Of a stretch of 6,831 nucleotides of DNA, positions 1-5,599 are shown piece by piece. How positions within the stretch are numbered: the stretch's first letter is position 1; each line of letters starts with the position of its first letter. The DNA lies in the NCBI GenBank assembly GCA_003557445.1, contig PWOK01000023.1, positions 1-6,831 on the forward strand. Direction: 5' to 3'. The position numbers and the translations under genes were made by a program. This DNA is from Halanaerobiaceae bacterium (GTDB lineage Bacteria > Bacillota_F > Halanaerobiia > Halanaerobiales > CSSED10-376). The notes under the pieces are model-generated. The model worked only from the letters and a program-made list of their open reading frames with translations, ran no database searches and had not been told where the DNA came from.

Positions 1-24
1 ATATAAAATTGGGGTGAATATATA

Positions 25-1188
25 ATGGAAAATGCGCAAAGAATTAAAAAGTTACCACCATATCTATTTGCTGAAATTGATAAAATGATTGTTAAGGCCA
101 AAAGCGAAGGAGTAGATGTTATTAGTTTTGGTATAGGAGATCCAGACCAACCCACTCCAGCTCATATTGTAAACAAAATGAGTGAAATGATCCAGAATCC
201 AGCAACCCATAGTTATCCTTCTTATGAAGGATTATATGATTATCGTCAGGCAATTAGTAATTGGTATAAAGATCAATACGGAGTTAATTTTGACCCGGAT
301 TTAGAGATAGTATCTTTAATCGGTTCTAAAGAAGGTATTGCTCATCTGCCTTTATGTTATCTAAATCCTGGAGATAAAGCATTAATTCCTGATCCCGGTT
401 ATCCAGTATATAAAACAGCAACACTGCTGGCAGGTGCAGAGCCAATTATTGTTCCTCTTTTACCTGAAAATAATTTTTTACCTGACCTGGAAGCTATAAA
501 AGAAAAAGATGCTCTTGAGGCAAAAATATTTTTTGTTAATTATCCCAATAATCCTACTGGAGCAACAGCTGAAATAGGTTTTTATGAAGAGTTAATTAAT
601 TTTGCAAAAAAATATAATATTATAATTGCTCATGATGCTGCCTATAGTGAAATAGGCCTGGATGATTATCAGCCTGTAAGTTTTATGGAAATTGAAGGAG
701 CCAGAGAAGTTGGTATAGAATTTAATTCTCTCTCAAAACCATATAATATGACAGGCTGGAGAATTGGCTGGGCTATTGGAAAACAGGATATTATAGATTC
801 TCTGGGAAGATTAAAAACCAATATTGATTCTGGAATTTTTGAAGCTATTCAATATGCTGGAATTGAAGCATTAACTTCATCACAAAAATGTATAGACTTG
901 CATAATAAAATATATACTGAAAGAAGAAATATACTTATAGATGGTTTAAAAAAATTGGGCTGGGAGGTCAAAAAAAACAGAGCTACATTTTATCTCTGGG
1001 TAAAAGTTCCGGTAAAAAACCACAGTTCTACAGAATTTTCACAAAAAGTTTTTAAAAAAACTGGTGTTTTCTTTACTCCAGGTGTGGGCTATGGAGAATA
1101 TGGTGAAGGATTTATCAGAATAGCTCTGACAGTTAACAAAAAAAGGATTAAAGAGGCTTTAGAAAGATTAAAAAAACTTGACATTTAA
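25..1188 (+). CDS. dapL: LL-diaminopimelate aminotransferase (class I/II, PLP-dependent)
   Basis: Probably converts tetrahydrodipicolinate directly to LL-2,6-diaminopimelate with glutamate as amino donor, supplying lysine and peptidoglycan in the cytoplasm. The 387-residue protein has the full fold-type I aminotransferase motif set: GIGDPD at 36-41, GSKEG at 100-104, NNPTG at 175-179, HDAAYSE at 203-209 with the Asp that binds the PLP ring nitrogen, SLSKPYNMTGWRIG at 235-248 with Schiff-base Lys238, and FIRIAL at 363-368 with the carboxylate-binding Arg365. The N-terminal KKLPPYLFAEID is typical of the clostridial/archaeal DapL group. The ATG start is preceded by GGGGTGA (11-17) with a 7-base spacer. 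Any promoter or operon partners upstream are outside the window. Class assignment is secure. The exact substrate is inferred from resemblance; another amino-acid aminotransferase of this subfamily is the main alternative. Confidence 0.82.
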   Translation: MENAQRIKKLPPYLFAEIDKMIVKAKSEGVDVISFGIGDPDQPTPAHIVNKMSEMIQNPATHSYPSYEGLYDYRQAISNWYKDQYGVNFDPDLEIVSLIGSKEGIAHLPLCYLNPGDKALIPDPGYPVYKTATLLAGAEPIIVPLLPENNFLPDLEAIKEKDALEAKIFFVNYPNNPTGATAEIGFYEELINFAKKYNIIIAHDAAYSEIGLDDYQPVSFMEIEGAREVGIEFNSLSKPYNMTGWRIGWAIGKQDIIDSLGRLKTNIDSGIFEAIQYAGIEALTSSQKCIDLHNKIYTERRNILIDGLKKLGWEVKKNRATFYLWVKVPVKNHSSTEFSQKVFKKTGVFFTPGVGYGEYGEGFIRIALTVNKKRIKEALERLKKLDI

Positions 1189-1206
1189 TATATATTTCAC
1201 TATAAT
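1178..1206 (+). promoter_or_regulatory. Sigma-A promoter of the gntR-type gene
   Basis: TTGACA at 1178-1183 and TATAAT at 1201-1206 are separated by exactly 17 bases, a full match to the vegetative consensus. The -35 box lies within the last codons and stop of dapL. Transcription should start near 1213, about 45 bases before the regulator's ATG. This suggests the regulator can be transcribed independently of dapL. No terminator hairpin separates the two genes, so read-through is also possible. Confidence 0.75.
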
Positions 1207-1246
1207 TAAATTTATAAAATAGAAAAATTTTCAGATTAAAACTGTT

Positions 1247-1251
1247 GGAGG
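1247..1251 (+). promoter_or_regulatory. Ribosome binding site that fixes the gntR-type start
   Basis: GGAGG lies 5 bases before the ATG at 1257. An in-frame TTG at 1245 would extend the protein by four residues, but it overlaps this site and has no ribosome binding site of its own. The ATG is therefore the better start. Confidence 0.8.
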
Positions 1252-1256
1252 TATAT

Positions 1257-1952
1257 ATGAATATAAAAAACTTATCAGAAATAGATTCCTATAGTTATAA
1301 ACCCTTACGTAAACAGGTTTATGAGGTTTTACGTGAAGGCATTTTGACCGGTAAAATAAAACCTGGTGAAAAACTAACTGAAGTTGATATTGCACAAAAG
1401 CTTAATGTGAGCAGAACTCCTGTCAGAGAAGCCATTAGAATGCTGGAACTGGAAGATTTTGTGGTTGTTGTTCCCAGACAGGGTATTTTTGTAGCCGGTA
1501 TTAAATCAATTGAAGAAATTAATGATATTTTTCAGGTGAGAGTTGAGCTTGAGGGACTTGCAGCTTATTTAACTGCAAAAAATATTAGATCCTATCAAAT
1601 CAAAGAAATGGAAAAACAAATTGAACAACTAAAAGATTGTATTAAACAAAATGATTTGGAAAAATGTATTGAAATTGATATTGCTTTTCATCAAATTATA
1701 TATGAGGCTTCAAAAAATAAATGGTTACAAAAATTACTGGACTCCTTATTTGAACAAATAACCCGTTTTCGTTCAGAAAGTCTGGCCCGTGAAGGCCGAC
1801 TGGAACAGGCTTTAGAGGAACATCAGGAATTATTAGATGCAATAATTCAAAAAGATGGTAAACTGGCCCGCGAAATAGTGTGTGAGCATATAGAAAATGC
1901 CAGAAAAAGTGTAATTTCTGTTTTTGAAAAAAAATATCAGGAATCTCAATAA
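1257..1952 (+). CDS. GntR-family transcriptional regulator, FadR/FCD subfamily
   Basis: A 231-residue DNA-binding regulator. The N-terminal winged helix-turn-helix (about 13-80) carries LREGILTGKIKPGEKLTE and the recognition-helix signature VSRTPVREAIRML (51-63), followed by the wing PRQGIFVAG. The C-terminal all-helical FCD ligand domain (about 86-225) retains the usual metal/ligand set: Asp141 and His145 in DIAFH, His189 in EEHQ, and His211 in CEHIENAR. Family members usually dimerise and repress genes of organic-acid, sugar-acid or amino-acid metabolism until a carboxylate ligand binds. The ligand cannot be read from the sequence. It has its own promoter and lies directly upstream of the T-box operon, whose promoter carries a palindrome that might be its operator. 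Length and motifs indicate an intact gene. Confidence 0.9.
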   Translation: MNIKNLSEIDSYSYKPLRKQVYEVLREGILTGKIKPGEKLTEVDIAQKLNVSRTPVREAIRMLELEDFVVVVPRQGIFVAGIKSIEEINDIFQVRVELEGLAAYLTAKNIRSYQIKEMEKQIEQLKDCIKQNDLEKCIEIDIAFHQIIYEASKNKWLQKLLDSLFEQITRFRSESLAREGRLEQALEEHQELLDAIIQKDGKLAREIVCEHIENARKSVISVFEKKYQESQ

Positions 1953-1961
1953 AAATTTTTC

Positions 1962-1990
1962 TTGACAATTTTTTATACCTGATGTATAAT
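1962..1990 (+). promoter_or_regulatory. Sigma-A promoter of the T-box/pheA operon
   Basis: TTGACA at 1962-1967 and TATAAT at 1985-1990 with a 17-base spacer match the consensus fully. The promoter starts 10 bases after the regulator's stop codon. Initiation is expected near 1997, just before T-box stem I begins at 2014. Such a strong promoter suits control by premature termination in the leader rather than by weak initiation. Confidence 0.85.
1973..1989 (+). promoter_or_regulatory. Palindrome TTATAC-N5-GTATAA, candidate operator
   Basis: Arms TTATAC (1973-1978) and GTATAA (1984-1989) are perfect inverted repeats around CTGAT. The site covers the spacer and five of the six -10 bases of the pheA-operon promoter, so a bound dimer would block RNA polymerase. 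The adjacent FCD regulator is the obvious candidate ligand. This is inference: AT-rich -10 regions make short palindromes by chance, and the half-site does not match the GT-N-AC pattern of FadR itself. Confidence 0.35.
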
Positions 1991-2013
1991 AATTTAAAAT
2001 TAAATAATATAAA

Positions 2014-2273
2014 GACTGAGAAACAGGGAAAGTAATTACTTTTGATTTTTAAAGCGAGTCCGGGAGGGTGAAAGCCGGATAAAATTAAATTTAATGAAGT
2101 TCCCCTGTGGAGTCATGGATTGAAAAATATAGTAGATCTTATCGGCAGCCTACCGTTATCCTGGCAGGTTATTGTTAATTAAACAGTAACTGTATAAGTG
2201 GGCTTTAAGTCAATTAAGATGGTACCACGGGAAATCAAACTCCTCGTTCTTTTAAAGAATGTGGGGTTTTTTT
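2014..2273 (+). promoter_or_regulatory. T-box riboswitch, probably tRNA-Phe responsive
   Basis: Leader RNA that binds uncharged tRNA and controls termination. Stem I closes with GACT (2014-2017) and AGTC (2111-2114). Above a likely kink-turn, ACAGGG (2023-2028) pairs with CCCTGT (2103-2108). The specifier-loop S-turn parts are AGTA (2031-2034) and GAA (2096-2098). The apical AGCGAG (2053-2058) and GGGTG loop motif (2066-2070) are present. Stem III is formed by about 2165-2176 with 2182-2192. The T-box core runs from 2214 to 2230; its TGGT (2220-2223) implies a tRNA discriminator base A, compatible with tRNA-Phe and not with a G73 tRNA. GTGG (2198-2201) and CCAC (2225-2228) can form the antiterminator. 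TTC at 2100-2102 is the likely specifier codon and fits the downstream phenylalanine genes; GTT at 2099-2101 is the structural alternative. Confidence 0.93.
2237..2273 (+). terminator. Intrinsic terminator of the T-box
   Basis: AAACTCC(T)CGTTCTTT pairs with the strand 2255-2269, giving a stem of roughly 14-15 base pairs with one T-T mismatch and a few G-T pairs, followed by a run of seven T (2267-2273). The main stem does not include the T-box core. Competition with the antiterminator may involve GTGG (2261-2264) pairing with CCAC (2225-2228), which is my inference. Confidence 0.85.
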
Positions 2274-2292
2274 AATTTAAAATATAAAAAAA

Positions 2293-2299
2293 GGGGTGA
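2293..2299 (+). promoter_or_regulatory. Ribosome binding site supporting an ATT start for pheA
   Basis: GGGGTGA is identical to the site before dapL, where the start codon follows after 7 bases. Here the in-frame ATT codons at 2303, 2306 and 2309 lie 3, 6 and 9 bases downstream. The last three bases of the site are a TGA in the pheA frame, so the coding frame cannot begin before 2300. Confidence 0.65.
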
Positions 2300-2305
2300 A
2301 AGATT

Positions 2306-3199
2306 ATTATTAAAAAATATGGTTATTTAGGTCCAGAAGGAACTTTTAGTGAAATGGCTGCTTTGAAATACAGTTCTTTATATGATAAAATTTATCCATA
2401 TAAAACAATAAGAGAAGTTGTTGAAAAAGTGATTAAAGGAACAATTGATAGAGGAATTATACCTCTGGAAAACTCTCAGGAAGGTTCTGTAAATATAAGC
2501 CTTGATCTTTTATTAAAAAAAACAGATCTTTTGATTTCAGGTGAGGTTATTATACCTATAGAACATTTTTTACTTGCTTCTCCAGGGGTGGAAATGAAAG
2601 ATATTAAAGAAATATATTCACACCCACAGGCAATTGCTCAGTCTGGTGATTTTGTTTATAATAATTTACCTGAAGTAGAATTAAATTATACAGATAGTAC
2701 TGCATCAGCTGCTAAAATAGTAAAAGGAAGCAATAATAAAGCAATGATAGGGTCTCGCCGGATAACAGAAATTCATAATTTAAATATTCTTGCTAAAAAT
2801 ATAGAAGGAGAGTTAAACAATCATACCCGTTTTATTGTGGTTGGACAGAAAAGTGATATTAAAAAGGAAAAGATAAAAAAAGATAAGAATTATAAGACAT
2901 CTATAATCTGTACTCCAGAAATAAATCGTCCTGGGGTATTACATGAAATACTTGGTGAATTTGCATCGAGAAATATTGATTTAACAAGAATCGAATCAAG
3001 ACCAACAAAAAAAAGACTTGGTGAATATTTATTTTATATTGACCTTGAGGGTCATCAAAATGATCCAGGGCTGTCAAAAGCTCTAAAAAAAGTAAAAAAA
3101 ATGAGTGGATTTTTCAAAATTCTGGGTAGTTATCCCCGCGAAAAAATTAAATATAAGGAGAGTGAAGGTAATGATGGAAAAAATAAAGTTGCCAGATGA
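2306..3199 (+). CDS. pheA: Prephenate dehydratase with C-terminal ACT domain, apparent ATT start
   Basis: Decarboxylates and dehydrates prephenate to phenylpyruvate, the committed step to phenylalanine. The catalytic domain begins with YLGPEGTFSE (7-16) and has NSQEGSV (56-62), HPQA (107-110) and catalytic TRF (174-176). An ACT domain (about 197-277) carries GVLH (210-213) and ESRP (230-233), the phenylalanine-binding motifs, so feedback inhibition by Phe is expected. No chorismate mutase domain is fused. The first in-frame ATG (2354) would cut off the conserved GPEGTFSE segment. No ATG, GTG or TTG exists between the in-frame TGA at 2297 and that ATG. I place the start at ATT 2306 (297 residues) by spacing to GGGGTGA; ATT 2303 or 2309 is possible. 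A one-base sequence error hiding a GTG start is the alternative. The gene follows the T-box directly. Confidence 0.9.
   Translation: MIKKYGYLGPEGTFSEMAALKYSSLYDKIYPYKTIREVVEKVIKGTIDRGIIPLENSQEGSVNISLDLLLKKTDLLISGEVIIPIEHFLLASPGVEMKDIKEIYSHPQAIAQSGDFVYNNLPEVELNYTDSTASAAKIVKGSNNKAMIGSRRITEIHNLNILAKNIEGELNNHTRFIVVGQKSDIKKEKIKKDKNYKTSIICTPEINRPGVLHEILGEFASRNIDLTRIESRPTKKRLGEYLFYIDLEGHQNDPGLSKALKKVKKMSGFFKILGSYPREKIKYKESEGNDGKNKVAR
3155..3160 (+). promoter_or_regulatory. Ribosome binding site of the HisC-family gene, inside pheA
   Basis: AAGGAG lies 10 bases before ATG 3171, within the last codons of pheA. It supports starting here rather than at ATG 3105, which would place 66 extra bases deep in the pheA ACT-domain coding region. 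ATG 3174 is a possible alternative start. Confidence 0.65.
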
Positions 3200-4289
3200 A
3201 GGATGGAAAAAATCATTAAGAAAAGAAATAAATAAAATAAAACCATATATTCCAGGAAAACCAATTAAAGAGGTAAAAGAAGAGTTAGGGCTTGAAAAAG
3301 TCATTAAAATGGCTTCCAATGAAAATCCTTTACCTATTTCAAAAAAAGTTAAAAAAGCTATTGAAAAGGAAATCAATAATATTAATCTTTATCCAGATGG
3401 AGGTTCGAAAAGTTTAAAGAAAACATTATGTGAAGGAAAAAATCTCCCGGAAGAAATGGTTATTTTTGGTAATGGTTCTGATGGTATTATAAAAATTATT
3501 GGAGAAACTTTTCTTAATGCTAACAGTCAGGTTATTATTTCTTATCCTTCATTTGTTGAATATAATTTTATAGCTCAATTAATGGGCAGTCATATTATAA
3601 GGGTCTGGATGAGAAATTATAATCAGAATTTAAGAGGGATTGTTGATGCAGCAAGTTCCAAAACCAATTTAGTTTTTCTTACCAGTCCTGATAATCCAAC
3701 TGGAACTATTATAAATAAAAAAAATCTGGATAAATTATTGTATAAATTGCCCGATAATGTTATCATAGTTTTAGATGAAGCCTATTATGAATATGTAAAT
3801 AATAAAAATTATCCAGATAGTATTGAATATATTAAACAGGGGTATCCCCTAATTGTATTAAGGACTTTTTCCAAGGCTTATGGTCTGGCAGGGCTTCGTC
3901 TGGGATATGCAATTAGTTCACCGGAAATTATCACAGTTTTAAAGAAAGCAAGAGACCCTTTTAATGTTAATCGTCTGGCCCAGGCTGCAGGTAAAGCTGC
4001 TTTAAAAGATGATAAATTTCTGGAAAAAACTAAAGAAAATAATCAGGAAGGAAAAAACTATCTGTATAAAGAACTTGATAAATTAGGTCTTGATTATATA
4101 CCTTCTGAAGCAAATTTTATCCTGATAAATGTTAAAACAGATTCAGTAAAATTATTTAATCAACTTCTTGAAAAAGGAATAATAATTCGTCCTGGTAAAC
4201 CTCTTGGTTATCCAGAACATATTAGAGTTACAATTGGTTTACCTGAAGAAAATAAAGCTTTTATAAATAATTTAAAGAAAGTTTTATAA
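3171..4289 (+). CDS. HisC-family aminotransferase, probable aromatic amino acid aminotransferase
   Basis: PLP-dependent aminotransferase of the histidinol-phosphate aminotransferase family; 372 residues, close to the usual 350-370. Seen motifs: KPYIPGKP (24-31), SNENP (49-53), YPDGG (74-78), SPDNPTG (172-178), DEAYYEY (202-208), RTFSKAYGLAGLRLGYA (231-247) with Schiff-base Lys235 and Arg243, and IRVTIG (351-356) with carboxylate-binding Arg352. It overlaps pheA by 29 bases, implying translational coupling. No other his genes are present. Its position after pheA and under the T-box suggests that it transaminates phenylpyruvate, and perhaps 4-hydroxyphenylpyruvate, to phenylalanine or tyrosine. 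Many HisC homologues act on both histidinol phosphate and aromatic keto acids, so a dual or histidine role cannot be excluded; hence no symbol. Confidence 0.88.
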   Translation: MMEKIKLPDEGWKKSLRKEINKIKPYIPGKPIKEVKEELGLEKVIKMASNENPLPISKKVKKAIEKEINNINLYPDGGSKSLKKTLCEGKNLPEEMVIFGNGSDGIIKIIGETFLNANSQVIISYPSFVEYNFIAQLMGSHIIRVWMRNYNQNLRGIVDAASSKTNLVFLTSPDNPTGTIINKKNLDKLLYKLPDNVIIVLDEAYYEYVNNKNYPDSIEYIKQGYPLIVLRTFSKAYGLAGLRLGYAISSPEIITVLKKARDPFNVNRLAQAAGKAALKDDKFLEKTKENNQEGKNYLYKELDKLGLDYIPSEANFILINVKTDSVKLFNQLLEKGIIIRPGKPLGYPEHIRVTIGLPEENKAFINNLKKVL

Positions 4290-4305
4290 TTAATATGTAT
4301 AAATA

Positions 4306-4311
4306 GGATGA
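4306..4311 (+). promoter_or_regulatory. Ribosome binding site that fixes the proB start
   Basis: GGATGA lies 5 bases before ATG 4317. The in-frame ATG at 4308 is part of this site and has only AT-rich sequence before it, so starting three codons earlier is unlikely. Confidence 0.65.
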
Positions 4312-4316
4312 TATCA

Positions 4317-5447
4317 ATGACTAACAATAAATATAAAAGAATAGTTATCAAAGTTGGAAGCAGTACCCTAACACATAAAGAGGGAAAACTAAACCTGACA
4401 TTAATTGATAATTTGTTAAGACAAATTGTTGATTTAAAAAATTCAGGTAAAGAAGTTATACTTGTAACTTCAGGAGCTATAGGTGCAGGAATGGCTGAAC
4501 TGGCAATGAATAAAAGGCCCCGGCTTATCAGACAGCAGCAGGCAGTAGCTGCTGTTGGTCAGGGTCTTTTAATTGGTTTGTATAATAAATTATTAAGAGA
4601 ATATGGTGAAAAAGGTGCCCAGGTTCTATTAACTGCCAGTGATATGAAAAATAGAAACAGGTATTTAAATGCCTTTAATACACTGGTTACATTACTGGAA
4701 TATGATGTTATACCAATCATTAATGAAAATGATACAGTAGCCACAGAAGAAATTAAATTTGGTGATAATGATACCCTATCTGCAAGAGTTGCCAGCCTGG
4801 TAGAAGCAGATTTATTAATCAATCTAACAGATACTGAAGGATTATATAATATGAATCCTGAAATAAATAATGAAAATTTAAAATTAATTAATAAAGTTGA
4901 AAAAATAACTGAGGATATAGAAAAAGCAGCCGGAAAAACAAACAATGAACTTGGTACAGGTGGGATGTATACCAAAATTGAAGCTGCTAAAATAGCCATG
5001 GAATCTGGTATTACAATGATTATAGGTCCTGGATATGAAAAAAATATAATAATAAAAATTGTTAAAATGGTTGAAAAAGACTGTGAATTTAAGATAGGAA
5101 CTACATTTTTACCTTCTTCAGAAACACTTTCAAAAAGAAAACAATGGTTTTGTTTTAATATGTCAGTAAAGGGAAGTGTTTTTATTGATAAAGGTGCTCA
5201 AAAAGCTTTGTTACATAATGGTAAGAGTTTGTTACCGGGAGGTATTGTTAAAGTTAAAGGTAAGTTTTCACGGGGAGATCTTGTTAATATAAAAAACGAA
5301 TATGGAAAGATACTGGGTAAAGGTCTGGCTAATTATTCTGCAGAGGAAATAAAAAAAATTAAAGGATATCACAGTCAGAAAATTGATGATATTCTGGGGT
5401 ATATAAATCAAGAAGAAGTAATTCATAGAGATAATATGGTTTTGTAA
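4317..5447 (+). CDS. proB: Glutamate 5-kinase with C-terminal PUA domain
   Basis: Phosphorylates L-glutamate to gamma-glutamyl phosphate with ATP, the first step of proline synthesis, in the cytoplasm. The 376-residue length matches bacterial ProB (about 370). The amino-acid kinase domain (about 8-260) shows KVGSSTL (12-18), TSGAIGAG (51-58), AVAAVGQ (76-82), NENDTV (136-141), FGDNDTLSA (148-156), TDTEGLYNMNP (171-181) and GTGGMYTK (213-220). The PUA domain (about 277-350) contains GKSLLPGGIV and FSRGDLV, and the protein ends with the typical EEVIHRDNMVL. Proline feedback inhibition is usual for this family. The gene begins 27 bases after the aminotransferase, with no promoter or terminator between, so it probably belongs to the T-box operon. 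proA, its usual partner, is not next: the following gene is an EF-G-like protein behind its own promoter. Confidence 0.96.
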   Translation: MTNNKYKRIVIKVGSSTLTHKEGKLNLTLIDNLLRQIVDLKNSGKEVILVTSGAIGAGMAELAMNKRPRLIRQQQAVAAVGQGLLIGLYNKLLREYGEKGAQVLLTASDMKNRNRYLNAFNTLVTLLEYDVIPIINENDTVATEEIKFGDNDTLSARVASLVEADLLINLTDTEGLYNMNPEINNENLKLINKVEKITEDIEKAAGKTNNELGTGGMYTKIEAAKIAMESGITMIIGPGYEKNIIIKIVKMVEKDCEFKIGTTFLPSSETLSKRKQWFCFNMSVKGSVFIDKGAQKALLHNGKSLLPGGIVKVKGKFSRGDLVNIKNEYGKILGKGLANYSAEEIKKIKGYHSQKIDDILGYINQEEVIHRDNMVL

Positions 5448-5456
5448 AATAATATT

Positions 5457-5485
5457 GCAGGACTTTTATTTTCTTTGTAGAATAT
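5457..5485 (+). promoter_or_regulatory. Sigma-H-type promoter upstream of the EF-G-like gene
   Basis: GCAGGACTT (5457-5465) and GTAGAATAT (5477-5485) are 11 bases apart. They match the Bacillus sigma-H consensus RnAGGAwWW / RnnGAATww at all defined positions but one (C for w), with normal spacing. The arrangement resembles the well-known spoVG promoter. As a sigma-A promoter it would be poor (TTGCAG-17-TAGAAT). A start near 5492 would give a leader of about 108 bases. Confidence 0.65.
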
Positions 5486-5491
5486 ATTAAC

Positions 5492-5546
5492 AGGTAAAAA
5501 CAACATTATTAATCAAACTGGGCGATTTAATACCTTTATTTTTTTT
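5492..5546 (+). terminator. Possible hairpin and T-tract (terminator or leader attenuator)
   Basis: TATTAATC (5507-5514) can pair with GATTTAATA (5524-5532, one bulged T) around a 9-base loop. AGGT (5492-5495) could pair with ACCT (5532-5535) as an alternative or lower stem. A T-rich run, TTTATTTTTTTT, follows at 5535-5546. It could end the proB transcript, or, lying after the predicted start at about 5492, attenuate the EF-G-like gene. The stem is AT-rich and weak, so this is tentative. Confidence 0.3.
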
Positions 5547-5599
5547 AAATAGAGGGAATAAAAAAACATAAAAGGACAAAGAAGGGGCTGGTTTTAAAA

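Noticed and set aside
1184..1211. Inverted repeat ATTTAAT / ATTAAAT around the gntR-type promoter, as an autoregulatory operator
   Set aside because: The arms are pure A/T in very AT-rich sequence, 14 bases apart, and unlike the palindrome at the T-box promoter; chance is the simpler explanation.
1696..1968. Antisense open frame of 90 codons over the gntR-type gene
   Set aside because: It lies opposite a well-supported regulator gene, resembles no family I know and has low-complexity composition; a shadow of the + strand gene.
1951..1974. AAAAATTTTT and following T run as a terminator for the gntR-type gene
   Set aside because: The A/T-only self-complementary stretch has no loop or GC-containing stem and overlaps the next promoter's -35 region.
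2354..2356. ATG 2354 as the pheA start
   Set aside because: It would delete the conserved YLGPEGTFSE segment of the catalytic domain, which is plainly encoded upstream in the same frame, and the strong GGGGTGA would be over 50 bases away.
3105..3170. Upstream extension of the HisC-family protein to ATG 3105
   Set aside because: This would add 22 residues encoded within the pheA ACT-domain region with no ribosome binding site; AAGGAG before ATG 3171 and the family length favour the shorter form.
3083..3376. Antisense open frame of 97 codons across the pheA/aminotransferase junction
   Set aside because: The hydrophobic, Phe-rich translation is the expected reverse complement of Lys/Glu-rich AT-rich coding sequence; no promoter or ribosome site was recognised.
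4559..4999. Antisense open frame of 146 codons inside proB
   Set aside because: It is fully covered by conserved ProB kinase-domain motifs on the + strand and shows no recognisable protein signature.
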